Positions 42,301 through 52,375 of a stretch of DNA of 64,000 nt are shown one piece after another (the first letter of the stretch is position 1; each line of letters opens with the position of its first letter). The DNA is taken from NCBI GenBank assembly GCA_018292915.2, contig JACVVK020000005.1:2397001-2461000 (forward strand), written 5' to 3'. The translations under genes were made by a program, and so were the position numbers. Origin of the DNA: Batillaria attramentaria. Lineage: Eukaryota > Mollusca > Gastropoda > Batillariidae. The notes beneath the pieces are model-generated. The model made no database searches and had not been told where the DNA came from. It worked only from the letters and a program-made list of their open reading frames with translations.

Positions 42301-43535
42301 GAACTTCAATCAAGCAGCCTTGCCCAGCGTCGTGTTGACAAGCCCAGGAGACCATCTCTGCAGCGACAGCGACAATAAAGAGGCGATGGGGCACCTCGAG
42401 CGATACTATCCGTGCCGGCGTATATTTCATTAAGCTAGCAAAATACACTTCACGCTCCCTTTGAGATGAAATGGAGAATTTCATCAAGCCCCCTAATAAG
42501 ATCACCTCGGCCAGCCCTCCCCCCCAGAGTTCAAACCCCTGCTCGAGGAGCAGCGGCTATTTTCAGGTTAAACGTCCAGTGATTCTGGCGACGTGATTGC
42601 GCGCCGGGGCACATCCGGCCCTGGCCCCGCACGTGAGTCAACAGAGAGAAGGGCCTGTGCGACGAGAAACTCTTCATAATCACTCCTCGGAGACACTAAT
42701 ACACAGGCGAGACAAGAGGCCTCCCTTGGAAAACCAACGCCCTCTTCACTCTTGTGTCTAACCCTCGCGTCTCTCTCGGCGACTTCTTGTTCATTATTTC
42801 CCAGAGATCTAGGACCAGACCAGCGTCTCAGCACCAGAGAGAGAGAGAGGAAAGCCAAAACTAGCTCCAGGGTCCGGCGACAGATGGAGGAGCAAGACAC
42901 CTTCATCGCGATGGTCGTCTAGAACTCACTGACGCCGCGCTGTTTTCTCTGAGATAAGTCCTCAGAATGCGGGTGAAGCTGACCTCATCGCGGCTGCCGT
43001 CCAAAAAGCAAAGACATCGCGACATAATTCACCATAGATACAGTACCATCCCCCCAGCTTGCCACGGCCCCCCCTGCCAGACCCTGAGGCGGCTATTCCG
43101 AAAACGAGGCGGAGTAATGGCGCCCGAGATGCCCGGATGACCACTCAGGGGCACGCGACATTAAAGTGAAGTGCGAACTCTTCTTTCTGGGAGTCGCAAT
43201 CGCTTAGTGTACGGCGGGCTTGTCCTTGTGAGCACATCTCGGCGAAATTAAAAGACAAACCGACTTCTGCCGGCGTCGATCTCTTGTTCTTTCGCTTCGC
43301 TTCCTCCGTCTCAAGTACCGTACTGGAACTCCCCATAGCTATAGGAGGAACCTAACCGACACGGGGCGACGTGTCCCCAGGTCCTGTCTGTTTGCAGATT
43401 CGCCGGCGACTTCGAGAACCGGGATTTTGACATAGTTGCTGAGGACGCTGACTGTGTTCTTGACTGCATACGGTACAGTTCAGCTCAGATCAGGCCCGTT
43501 GAATGCAGCTCAACTGAAGAAGGCGTCTGCGGGAT
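42301..43535. other. GC-richer, non-repetitive segment without an assignable gene
   Basis: Minus-strand frames at 42906-42568 (starts MKVSCSSICRRTLELVLAFL, a hydrophobic N-terminal stretch) and 43336-43145 (starts MGSSSTVLETEEAKRKNKRS) are not recognisable. 42380-42520 is homogeneous and rich in ATTTCATTAAG-type blocks. The segment is the longest stretch here without microsatellites and may include exons or regulatory sequence, but I cannot show it. Confidence 0.3.
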
Positions 43536-43625
43536 GCAGGGAATTCCGAACGGGTGGAGCGTTCGTTGGACTTTCATTGCTCGGGTCTTGAGATCGAATC
43601 CCTCACGGGGGATCGTCCATCTCTC
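43536..43625 (+). mobile_element. SINE-A-related head, decayed
   Basis: TTCCGAACGGGTGGAGCGTT, GGACTTTCATTGCTCGGGTC and TTGAGATCGAATCCCTCACG follow the SINE-A head with point changes. The body is not recognisable. Confidence 0.6.
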
Positions 43626-43756
43626 CCCTCCCCAACAAAAAGTAACGTACTTAAATGATACCTTCAGAGCAGCAGTTTCTGTTTTGTTTCCACTTTTTTC
43701 AGTCTGGGGGTCAAGTTAAACATTCTCTTGCATTTAACTTTTGAGAAGATACTTAC

Positions 43757-44465
43757 TTACTTACTTAGGCCCTTGGCTCCATGTGGAGCATAGGCCATCG
43801 ACAACCCTTCGCCATCGCACTCTGTTCTGGCTAGTCTTGCCACTCCAGTCCAGTTGGTACCCTGCTTACATAGCTCTGCCTCAGTGTCCCGCCTCCAGCT
43901 GTTGCGAGGCCGGCCTCTCTTCCTTTTCCCCTGGGGTTTCCATGTCAGGGCTTGGCGTGTGGTGCTGGATGCTGGCTTCCTGAGGGTGTGTCCAATCCAG
44001 CCACCACTTCCTCCGCAGGATCTGCTTGGCCACTGGTTCCTGCCCCGCTCGCTCCCACAGCTCTTCATTCCGGATCTTCTCTGGCCATCGGATGTTGAAG
44101 ATGCGCCTCAGACAGGTGTTGAGAAATGTCTGGATCTTCTGCTGCATGGTCTTCGTTGTCCTCCATGTTCGCATCCGTAGAGCAGAACCGACTTCACGTT
44201 GGAGTTGAAGATGCGAGTTTGGTTCTTATGCTGACAACTTTGGATGCCCAGACGTTCTTCAGCATGACCATCGCTGCCCTTGCCTTGCCGATTCTGGCTG
44301 TGACGTCTCGGTCTGTGCCTCCTGTCCATCAACCACACTTCCCAGGTAGACAAAGGACTCTACCTCCCTGATGGGCTCTCCACCGACTGTGACTGGTGTG
44401 TTGGCAGTGGTGTTGATCTTCATCAGCTCAGTTTCTTCCTGTTGATCTTGAGCCCTGTTCCGGCT
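43757..44465 (-). pseudogene. LINE C-terminal domain, frameshifted
   Basis: Blocks in three frames read ELMKINTTANTPVTVGGEPI and ESFVYLGSVVD, then RIFNSNVKSVLLYGCE, then TWRTTKTMQQKIQTFLN and NIRWPEKIRNEELWERAGQE, then HTLRKPASSTTRQALTW and GKRKRGRPRNSWRRDTEAEL, ending with a stop near 43757. Frame changes fall near 44310, 44175 and 44000. The GRPRNSWRR stretch is the standard C-terminus of this LINE type. Confidence 0.88.
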
Positions 44466-45110
44466 GATGGGCTTCCAGGCGCGTAGTCTTGTCCTGAATC
44501 TGGCTGTGGCTGTGAGACAGGAGCGCCAGGTCGTCCGCGAAGTCGAGGTCATCCAGCTGCGTCCAGAGTGTCCACTGTATCCCGTTTTTCCTGCCTGCTG
44601 TAGTGGTCTTCATGATCCAGTCGATGACCAGGAGGAAGAGGAACGGGGACAACAGGCATCCCTGGCGGACTCCGGTCTTCACCTCGAAGCTTTCTGACAA
44701 CTGGCCAGCATGGGCAATCCTGCAGCTCATGTCTTGGTAGGTGCACTGGATCAAGGAGATGATCTTCCCGGGAACTCCATAGTGCCTTAGCAGCTTCACA
44801 GTGCCTCTGTCTACACTGTCGAAAGCCTTCTCATAGTCTATGAAGTTGATGTAGAGAGGGGAGTTCCACTCCAGTGACTGCTCCACAATGATGCGTAGGC
44901 TGGCAATCTGGTCAGCGCAGGACCTGTTCCTGCGAAAGCCCGCCTGCTGGTCTCGGAGCATGGGGTCGACTGCCTCTCTCATCCTCTCCAGTAGAATTCT
45001 GTTGAGAACCTTGCCTGGCACTGACAGGAGCATGATCCCTCGGTAGTTGCTGCAGTCCCTGAGGTCCCCTTTCTTTGGCAGCTTGATGACGATCCCTTCT
45101 TTCCACGGGC
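44465..45110 (-). pseudogene. LINE reverse transcriptase core
   Basis: The frame containing ATG 45033 encodes the catalytic fingers and palm: AGFRRNRSCADQI, YINFIDYEKAFDSVDR (motif A aspartate), TGVRQGCLLSPFLFLLVID (motif B) and LDFADDLALLSHS (motif C, FADD box near 44541-44530). These residues coordinate the metal ions for DNA synthesis and all are present. The frame shifts again near 44465, after RTGLKINRKKTE-type sequence should begin. Confidence 0.92.
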
Positions 45111-45890
45111 TGGCACCTCTTCCTTCTCCCAGATCTTGCTGAAAAGGCTGTGCAGCATGTTGACGGCTGTCTCTGTGTCTGCTTTGATGGCTTCTGCTGG
45201 TATCTCGTCCGGCCCTGCAGCTTTCCCATTTCTCAGTGTCATGATGGCTTTCCTGATCTCCGCCTTAGAGGGCTTGTCACAGTTGATGGGTAGTTCTGTC
45301 TCTGCTAGTGGGATGTCTGGTGGTGTTTCAGGGATGGGGCGATTTAACAGCTCCCTGAAGTGTTCTGCCCATCGCTTCAGCTGTTCCTCAGTTGTTGTCA
45401 GTGGGTGCCCGTTCTTGTCCTTCACTGGTTTGTCTGTCTGCTGAAATTTGCCCGCGAGCTTTGGTCACCTGGTACAGGTCTTTTAGATTCCCTTGTCGGG
45501 CTGCTTCCTCTGCTTGACTGGCCAGGTTGTCGATGTAGTCCCTCTTGTCCTTCCTGGTGCTCCTCTTCACTTCTCTGTCAGCTGCTGTGTATTCTTCCTG
45601 TGCCTTTGCCTTAGCTCTCTTGTTCGGCTCGTGTTCAGTGCAGTTTTCTTCTCTTTCCTAACTTCCAGATCTCTGGATGGTATCAGCAGAGATCCATTCC
45701 TTATGTTGGGTCTTTCTCTTGCCAAGGACCTCTTCACATGTGTCGTGCCAAAGTTTCTTGCTGTGTTCCCAGTGTGTCTCGATGTCCATTTCACTGTCTT
45801 CTATCAGGTCTTGCAGTGGCTGGAACCTGTTGGAAAGGCTGATCCGGAATGCTGCTTGTGTGTCTGTGTTCCTGAGTAGTCCAACGTTTG
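44978..45890 (-). pseudogene. LINE linker and N-terminal RT region, frameshifted
   Basis: Coding blocks in successive frames read TRELRQRHRKNTQQLTEK (about 45620), STRKDKRDYIDNLASQAEEA (45570 leftwards), then from 45425 KDKNGHPLTTTEEQLKRWAE, HFRELLNRPIP and LRNGKAAGPDEIPAEAIKAD. The last is the usual RT entry motif of non-LTR elements (NGKAPGPD-type). Frame changes occur near 45620, 45450 and 45110. The 45110 break interrupts the EEVPA...WKEGIVIKLPKKGD region. Confidence 0.85.
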
Positions 45891-46759
45891 TACTTGGTCC
45901 GTGTGTTGTTGGCGTTGGTGTGCCTCTTAAGCCGAAGTCTCAATGTTGTTGCAAGAAGGTGGTGGTCTGATGATACATCGGCACCCCTCATCACGCGCAC
46001 ATCCCGCCACGATCTCCTGAACTTCCGGCTGATGCAGATGTGATCAATCTGGTTCTCCGTGACATGGTCCGGTGATCTCCATGTGGCCTTGTGGATGCGC
46101 TTGTGTGGGAAGATGCTGCCTCCTATCACTAGCTGGTTCAGGGCACAAAAGTTTGCAAAGCGCTCGCCATTTTCGTTCATCTGTCCCAGTCCGTGTGTTC
46201 CCATGGTGTCCTCGTAGCCTGTGTTGTCTGATCCAATCTTGGCGTTGAAGTCTCCCATCAGTATGGTCATGTCCTTGGCTCCTCCTCTATCTATCACTGT
46301 CTGCAGTTGTTGGTAGAAGTCATCTTTTTTCTCCTCTTCCGCATCATTGGTGGGAGCATAGCACTGGATGATGTTCAGCTTGATGTCTTTTTTCTTGGTG
46401 ATGAATTTGGCTGTGATGATGCGGGAGTTGACAGGTTCCCAGCCGATGAGTGCCCGCTGTGCCTCCGGTGCCAGCATCAGGGCCACGCCCTCAGTGTGGG
46501 GGGCTCCATCCTCTGTGTGTCCAGAGTACAGCAATTGCTCTCCCGATGAAAATCTCAGCTGTCCTGTCTGTAGCCACCTTGTCTCACTCAGTCCCAGTAC
46601 TCCTATCTTGTAGTTCTTCATCTCTCTTGCTACTTGTATGGTCCTTCCTACTTCATACATTGTCCTGATGTTCCATGTGGCTACTCTCGTTGTTGTCCTG
46701 GGTGTTAGAAGGGGGGTCGGCCTTGCAGCTTCCTTTCGGCTTTCACTGCAATGCGTCAT
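45890..46759 (-). pseudogene. LINE endonuclease domain (APE-like)
   Basis: The frame from ATG 46759 encodes an apurinic endonuclease-like domain of about 290 residues that would nick target DNA to prime reverse transcription. Key residues are present: N30 in ATWNIRTM, E59 in GLSETRW, Y134 in IQCYAPT, D170/N172 in GDFNAKIG, D239 in QIDHICIS and D265-H266 in SSDHHLL. The catalytic set is therefore intact. The frame is broken soon after NTRTKYK (about 45890), and the next coding block continues in another frame, so the polyprotein cannot be made in one piece. Confidence 0.92.
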
Positions 46760-47118
46760 AGGGGGATGGAGACCCTTCCTCGCCCAGGTGAATGTCTCGG
46801 TTTGTTGCTGTCGATGCTTTTGTAACTTAATGTTTTTTACAGGTAGGGCTGTTAACCCTACGCAAACCCGTTTAGCCTCTTGGAGAGGTGGTCCACATTC
46901 GTCTGACCTCTACCCTTCGACCTGTCCAGCTTGGGTGACCCTGCCAGGAGCATGTGCTCCTGCTGGCATAGTTCTCTGGGTCATTGAGGTACACAAGCCA
47001 CTACCCCACGACAAGGGGTGGACCATGTAGGGTTTTGAGAAGATAGAGCTAGTCAAAGAGGACAAAAATTGAAAGGAAAAAATCCACAGAAAAAAAGGAA
47101 CTATCGCGCGCGCTTGCG

Positions 47119-47119
47119 G

Positions 47120-47197
<78 letters not shown>
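47119..47197. repeat. (AC)n microsatellite
   Basis: About 78 bp of pure CA, about 75 bp beyond the LINE 5' junction. Confidence 0.97.
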
Positions 47198-47198
<1 letters not shown>

Positions 47199-47216
47199 AA
47201 GTCTTTCTATGGCAGA

Positions 47217-47393
47217 TGGACCGGTACAGCCTAAATGGCAGAGCGTTGGACTTTCAGTGTTCGGGTTGTGAGTTTGAATCCCATCTGGGGTCAAATATTT
47301 GTGGTGGCCTTTTTCTCGTTGTCCCGTCTTCGATATCACCCTTACGTGGTGGAAAAAGACGTTAAACCATCAAACACCCCCCCCCCCCCCCAA
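47217..47393 (+). mobile_element. SINE-A, full length, several base changes
   Basis: Head AGCCTAAATGGCAGAGCGTT and B box GTGAGTTTGAATCCC (a TCGAA to TTGAA change in the B box), body CAAATATTTGTGGTGGCC, GGAAAAAGACGTTAAAC and a C-run tail. No clear target duplication. Confidence 0.88.
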
Positions 47394-47486
47394 TAGCCCA
47401 CAAGTGATATCCATCTACGCGTCACCTGGAAAAAGGGGTTACGCACTTACAAGATCCCTCACTCTTACGCCCTTCTTGCAGATGAT

Positions 47487-47668
47487 TGGGGGAGCCGGGG
47501 TGGCCGAATGGTAGAGCGTTGGACTCTCAATGCTCGAGTCGTGAGTTCGAATCCCGCCGGCTGGGGCCAAATATTTGTGCTGGCCTTTTTTCTCGTTGCC
47601 CCGTCTTTGATATCACCCTTATGTGGTGGAAAAGGACGTTAAACTCACAAACACCCACCCGCCCCACC
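47487..47668 (+). mobile_element. SINE-A, full length, perfect 11-bp TSD
   Basis: GGGGAGCCGGGGTGGCCGAA starts the head; GTGAGTTCGAATCCC is the B box, with a CCG insertion after it. Body and ACCC tail are complete. CTTGCAGATGA occurs at 47475-47485 and 47669-47679. One of the youngest-looking copies. Confidence 0.95.
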
Positions 47669-47679
47669 CTTGCAGATGA

Positions 47680-48231
47680 CTGTAGACAGGATGTAATTAC
47701 GTACAGTTGAACTCTCCATCCTCAACTCGTCCTTTGCCTTTAACTCACTGCCGACCTTGACCCCGCGCCGTGGAATTCCCCCATGACCCCGGTACTGTGT
47801 GCGTGCGCTCCCTTGCCAACCGGGCGATTTTAGCAATTTTTTTTTTGAAAACGTCTTCCTCAGATGTTTCCTAATCGTGTTTGGTATGGTTTGAAAGACA
47901 ACCATAAGCACTTTTATGGAAAACTTCGGCATAGCGGCTACAGTGAGAGCGGAGATAACAAGGGTTGTGGGTGCTTGGTAACAGCGTCCTCACGCGTCAG
48001 CGCCCGGGGTCTAGGTGTGCGGTTGGCAACGGTATGCAAGGGCTCTGCACAGACGCTGGGTGCATAGTACTGAAGGGTGAGAGAGTTTTTAGGGCATAAA
48101 GACTAATTCGCGGCTAAGTGTGCCTGCACCACGTGAAAAAAAAATCCAAAATGTAACGTTAGACAAATGATGCAAACTGGTCTACGGGGCAGTATAAACC
48201 TAGGACATGCAGGAGACGCTGCACCTTCATG
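47680..48231. other. Unassigned sequence
   Basis: Mixed sequence; TAAAGACTAATTCGCGGCTAA near 48098-48118 matches the small element nested at 19313-19392. Confidence 0.4.
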
Positions 48232-48243
48232 CTAATTTATCGA

Positions 48244-48369
48244 GGGGTGGGAGGTGAATGGAGAGGAGGGGGGTGTTTAACGTCCTTTTCCACCACGTAA
48301 GGGTAATATCAAAGACGGGGCAACGAGAAAAATGTCAGCACAAATATTTGGTCCCAGCCGGGATTCGAA
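48244..48369 (-). mobile_element. SINE-A truncated inside the B box, perfect 12-bp TSD
   Basis: Minus-strand copy: tail, GGACGTTAAAC end and body, ending at CCGGGATTCGAA. CTAATTTATCGA lies at 48232-48243 and 48370-48381. The tRNA-like head is absent, so the integrated copy never had a full Pol III promoter. Confidence 0.94.
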
Positions 48370-48513
48370 CTAATTTATCGAAGTGCCGATTACAAAAAAG
48401 CATAGAAAACAAATAGCATTTTTAATTAGGTAAAACAAACATAAATAGCACTAGTACTACTAAATAAGCGAATACCCAGCAAATATTACAACTCATCATC
48501 TCCTAGGCGCAAT

Positions 48514-48638
48514 TCGGGTCGTGAGTTCGTATCCCGGCTGGGGCCAAATATTTGTGCTGGCTTTTTCATCGTTGCCCCGTCTTTGATATCACCCGAGGCG
48601 GAAAAGGACGTTAAACCCCCAAACACCCACCCAACCAC
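48514..48638 (+). mobile_element. SINE-A truncated in the head, perfect 12-bp TSD
   Basis: Starts at TCGGGTCGTGAGTTCG, just upstream of the B box; the A box is missing. Body, GGACGTTAAAC and ACCC tail follow. CCTAGGCGCAAT occurs at 48502-48513 and 48639-48650. Confidence 0.95.
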
Positions 48639-48650
48639 CCTAGGCGCAAT

Positions 48651-49164
48651 AAACCAGTTCGCAGCATATGCCCAACATTTCCAATTCCTAACCCACTGGT
48701 AGTGCATGGTCGAGACAAGGTTAAAAACCCCCACCAACGCCAACGAAAGTAAAGCACACACTGAAAGTGCTCGAAGACGTCCTCTCCTGTACACTTGATT
48801 TTCTTTTAGGATTCTCTTCTCCGTCACCTTACTATTGCTACATTTACGGATTCAACAAAAGCGGATTTGCTGAGAGTGGCCCCGGACACGTCTTCAGGCT
48901 CCTCCGCCCGCACGTAACGCGTTTGTGAACCACCATTCAAGGGACTCTTTTCCCTTTGAAGTGCCGTCATGTCCCGCGCAATAAAGGGGCTTATGGCCGG
49001 GCTGGGTGTCTTTACTATAAGGCTGTCAACCTTGGCTATGCTTTACTCGGTAAACAAGGGTTCTTCCCATAACTTTCTGTGGATAAATATTGGACTGGGC
49101 GGAATTGAAGGCTGGAACATGAGGAAATTGGACGCAGTTGTCAAGGAGAGGAGAGGAGGGTCCT
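48651..49164. other. Unassigned sequence
   Basis: Open frame from ATG 48969 (MSRAIKGLMAGLGVFTIRLS...) has a hydrophobic start but runs into the (TG)n array. No domain recognised. Confidence 0.3.
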
Positions 49165-49203
<39 letters not shown>

Positions 49204-49218
49204 GTGTGCTTTTCTTCT

Positions 49219-49300
<82 letters not shown>

Positions 49301-49330
49301 TAGATGATGATGATGATGATGATGATGATG
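49165..49330. repeat. (TG)n-(AG)n-(ATG)n compound microsatellite
   Basis: TG to 49275 with a short TTTTCTTCTGAG break, AG to about 49301, then GAT to 49330. Confidence 0.96.
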
Positions 49331-49408
49331 AAACTTTGATGATGAAACTTCATCAACGGTAAAAGTTTTGACAGAAATTCACCTTTTTGTTTGTAAACGG
49401 AAAGTTTG

Positions 49409-49414
<6 letters not shown>

Positions 49415-49466
<52 letters not shown>

Positions 49467-49577
49467 ATTTCACAACAGTAGAAAGTAGTTAACTTCGCAG
49501 CCATTTTTCACGCTTGCCTTTACTATTTTACAAACTAGTCTCCCTAAAACATTAAAGAAAAATAATGAGAAGCAGAT

Positions 49578-49638
<61 letters not shown>

Positions 49639-49794
49639 AAGAACCTTTACAAGAACAAGAACAAGAACCTTTATTTTACAACGGTAGAAGTTACAGGCAT
49701 ATTCATACCAATTTTAAAACTTGCCGTTGCTACACTACATGAGCTAATACTACTGAAAAATTAAGAAAGAAGAAAAGAAAAAAAAAAAAAAAAA

Positions 49795-49832
<38 letters not shown>

Positions 49833-49835
49833 TGC
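49415..49835. repeat. Three (AG)n tracts with related retroelement-tail-like spacers
   Basis: (AG)n at 49416-49464, 49580-49636 and 49802-49830. The spacers begin TTTATTTCACAACAGTAGAA (49465) and TTTATTTTACAACGGTAGAA (49670), so a unit of (AG)n plus TTTATTT(C/T)ACAAC is repeated. ACAAGAACC repeats occur at 49637-49667. Confidence 0.75.
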
Positions 49836-49903
49836 AAACTGCGTTCTAAGACCACGATCAATAGCTACTACCTCTACCAACAACTTTAAGTACAGGGGAC
49901 AAT

Positions 49904-50403
49904 GTCATGAATACAGAGTCGTTCAAACTGCAATTATTTGTCCGTTTAGACAGAACAGGTTTTTTTTTTCTTTCTCTTGCGGTTTGGTATCATTTCTAAG
50001 ACAACAGTACCATAATTATAGAGAAAGACTACGAAAATACAGGTGTATTGGAATTATAATTTGTCAGTTCCCCCTCCCCAGTCCAATTTCATAACTACAC
50101 GGTCGTTCATACTGCATTTGTTTTGGGGGGGTCCATTTAAACAGAACAAAAAGGATTTATTATCTTGGGGTTATGTACCATTTTGTATGACCACGATACC
50201 GTAAACACCAAGAAAGAAAATACAAAAATACAGGCGTATTCGAATTATAGATTGTCAGTCCAATTTCATAATAATAATAATAATAATAATATTTATAGGG
50301 CGCCTATCCCCGGGAGGTGAGCTCTAGGCGCCTTACATTCTAAAACCGAAGTTAAAAAAAAAGAAAAAGTGTACACTACGTAAGTACAAGTAAAAAGTAA
50401 AAG

Positions 50404-50480
<77 letters not shown>

Positions 50481-51010
50481 CAACACACACACACACAACA
50501 CACACACACAACACGACTGAGTAGAAATGACAAAGGATAGACAGAGACAATTAAAAACCAAGAACAAGTACCAGCGATAAAACCCAAAACAAAAGGATAG
50601 ATTGGAATGAGCTAGATAAAACCTTAAAAGATAGCAGTGGTGAGGAGGTGAATGTAAGACATTAAAAACGGGACCTTGCGCATTTTGAGGTCACAGCTCA
50701 TTGGTATGATCGCGCAGATCAGTCCAGATACTTTAAAAACAAGTGTGTCTTAAGATTAGATTTAAAAGACGACAGTGTAGGAGAATCTCTGAGGGGCTTT
50801 GGTAAAGTATTCATAACCAAAGCATTGTGCAAACTGCAATCATTTGTCCGTTTATACGGAACACAGAAAAAAAGGATTTCTTTCCCCCTGTGTTTAGGTA
50901 CCATTTACAAGACCATAGTACCACAGAACAAGACAATACGAAAATACAGGTGCACTCACATCATTCGGCCCGCAATAAAGGAGTCTCCGCCCTTTGATGT
51001 TGAAAGTCTG
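49904..51010. repeat. ~200-bp tandem repeat, three units, split by a LINE
   Basis: Units near 49904-50075, 50088-50270 and 50810-51010 share TCATAA/TCATGAA, AAACTGCAATTATTTGTCCG, AGAACA, AAGGATTT, GGTA(C/T)CATTT, GACCA(C/T)(G/A)(A/G)TACC and GAAAATACAGG(T/C)G blocks. The LINE fragment 50272-50809 sits between units two and three. Confidence 0.75.
50272..50809 (-). mobile_element. 5'-truncated LINE (CR1/L2-like 3' end) with GT array in the 3' UTR
   Basis: The minus strand encodes NTLPKPLRDSPTLSSFKSNL and KTHLFLKYLD then stop (50719). This is the W/MN.LP..LR...SL.SFK..LKT.LF tail typical of CR1-like LINE polyproteins. The 3' UTR contains (GT)n (50407-50515 on the plus strand as CA) and ends GTAAGGCGCCTAGAGCTC, AGGCGCCCTATAAAT and (ATT)n. 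TTCATAA at 50265-50271 and 50810-50816 is a possible 7-bp TSD. Confidence 0.85.
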
Positions 51011-51404
51011 CTTAATATCAATACCACGCTTGGGTAATTCGAAATTGTTCTGGCATTTCAAGAACTCGATGAATACAAGTACCGTATTGATGTCTTCCAC
51101 TTCAATATTTTTTATCACTCACAAAGAAAATGTCTCAAGCGCTTAAGCCTTTAATTGTAAAAAAAAAAAGAAGAGTTAAATATGGAATGTGACCTTCGCT
51201 TATGAAAATGCACCCAGAGTAGAGAAACAAAGACGTCCATTGATTGAGTTGATTTACGTTTGCACAAGGAAGTGAGAATCAGGGAAAGGACTGAGTGTTC
51301 GTGTAAAACGGAAAAAAAACACCAAAAATCCTGATTCTGATTCTCTTGAGAAGTAACTGAGGCAGCAGTTAAAGGGGCTCACGCCACTATTTGCATGCTC
51401 ACAG
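51011..51404. other. Unassigned sequence
   Basis: AT-leaning sequence with no recognised feature. Confidence 0.35.
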
Positions 51405-51672
51405 ATCGTCCTGAACCGGTTTCGCGGTATCTATCATCACACCACTTAGACACGAGGACAGTGACAGCTTCTGTAATGCTGGCACTGAGCCAGCAGAAGC
51501 GTACTCGATGACGCGGCGATCACGCTGACCGTTCCAGTAGTATAACAACAGTCGTAGAATCTGAATGTTCGACCGCTCGCGCAAAGTGTAAACAAAAGTG
51601 TATCGCATTAAGAGCTGTACTAATAATCAAGATTGAGTATGTCGAGCGTACAGGCGTACTCACGAGCGAAAC
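51405..51672 (+). repeat. Unclassified repeat R2, copy 3
   Basis: Shares CTGGCACTGAGCC, CAGAAG, CTCGATG, GTATCGCATTAAGAGCT and GTCGAGCGTACAGGCG with the pair at 20.3-20.9 kb, about 30 kb away and in the same orientation. Blocks between are diverged. Confidence 0.7.
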
Positions 51673-51839
51673 TGTTCCAAAACATAAGTTGGCTTATCAA
51701 AGATGGAATAAGCCCGTTTCACTGTCATTGTACAACTTGCAGTGAGGCCAACGTGCAGTTCCTGGTTCCAAAAGAAAGGGAGGAGGGGGGGGGGATGCCA
51801 GTGATAATGATAACTAGTTCGCACGCAGAGGCTGGTCGT

Positions 51840-52375
51840 CAGAGTTCTGGTCACGTTTGGGCGTAAATTTGCCTCGTCTGTTGTCCTCCTGGTGAGTTCT
51901 GGTCACGTTTGGGAATGAATTTGTCTCGTCTGTTGTCCTCTCAGTGAGTTCTGGTCACGTTTGGGCGTAAATATGCCTGGTCTGTTGTCCTCCTGGTGAG
52001 TTCTGGTCACGTTTGGGAATGAATTTGTCTGGTCTGTTGTCCTCTTAGTGAGTTCTGGTCACGTTTGGGAGTAAATCTGTCTGGTCTGTTGTCCTCGTAG
52101 TGACTTCTGGTCACGTTTGGGAATGAATTTGTCTCGTTTGTTGTCCTCCCAGTGAGTTCTGGTCACGTTTGGGAGTACATTTCATTTGACTGGTCTGTTG
52201 TCCTCTCAGTGAGTTCTGGTCGCGTTTGGGAGTAAATTTGTATTGTGTGTAGTCCCTCAGGTGAGTCCCGGTCACGTTTGGGGATATAATTATTTGTCTG
52301 GTCTGTTGTCCTCTCAGTGAGTTCTGGTCACGTTTGGCAACCAACGTGTCTTGTCTGTTGTCTGGTCACCTCAGG
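51840..52375. repeat. 52-bp minisatellite, about ten units
   Basis: GTTCTGGTCACGTTTGGG starts units at 51844, 51896, 51948, 52000, 52052, 52104, 52156, 52213, 52265 and 52321, mostly 52 bp apart, with two longer steps (57 and 56). Each unit also carries a TCTGTTGTCCTC block. The first four units alternate between GGGCGTAAAT and GGGAATGAAT forms, so an early dimer was probably duplicated. Confidence 0.95.

Larger units (their letters stand above)
43752..47032 (-). mobile_element. Full-length RTE-like LINE with 13-bp TSD
   Basis: The element runs on the minus strand from 47032 (5' end) to 43752, about 3.28 kb. It has a ~270-nt 5' leader, an endonuclease, a linker, a reverse transcriptase and a C-terminal domain, and it ends in GGGCCTAAG followed by an (AAGT)n tail. 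Both junctions carry TTTTGAGAAGATA (43739-43751 and 47033-47045), which fixes the ends and shows that it inserted complete. A short simple-repeat tail and a single endonuclease-RT polyprotein are features of the RTE clade. At least eight frame changes inactivate it. A closely similar 3' fragment lies at 4980-5423. Confidence 0.93.

Noticed and set aside
41341..42302. Open frames of 223 and 135 codons on the plus strand
   Set aside because: Most of the frame is translated from a ~160-bp pyrimidine-rich tandem array. Pro/Ser/Phe/Leu-rich composition and overlapping frames indicate repeat artefacts.
42568..43336. Minus-strand frames starting MKVSCSSICRRTLELVLAFL and MGSSSTVLETEEAKRKNKRS as possible secreted or regulatory proteins
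   Set aside because: A hydrophobic start alone is weak evidence. No recognisable family, splice structure or conserved motif is visible.
51840..52375. Regular 52-bp repeats resembling a CRISPR array
   Set aside because: The whole unit repeats without unique spacers, the units drift in sequence and length, and the context is eukaryotic. It is a minisatellite.
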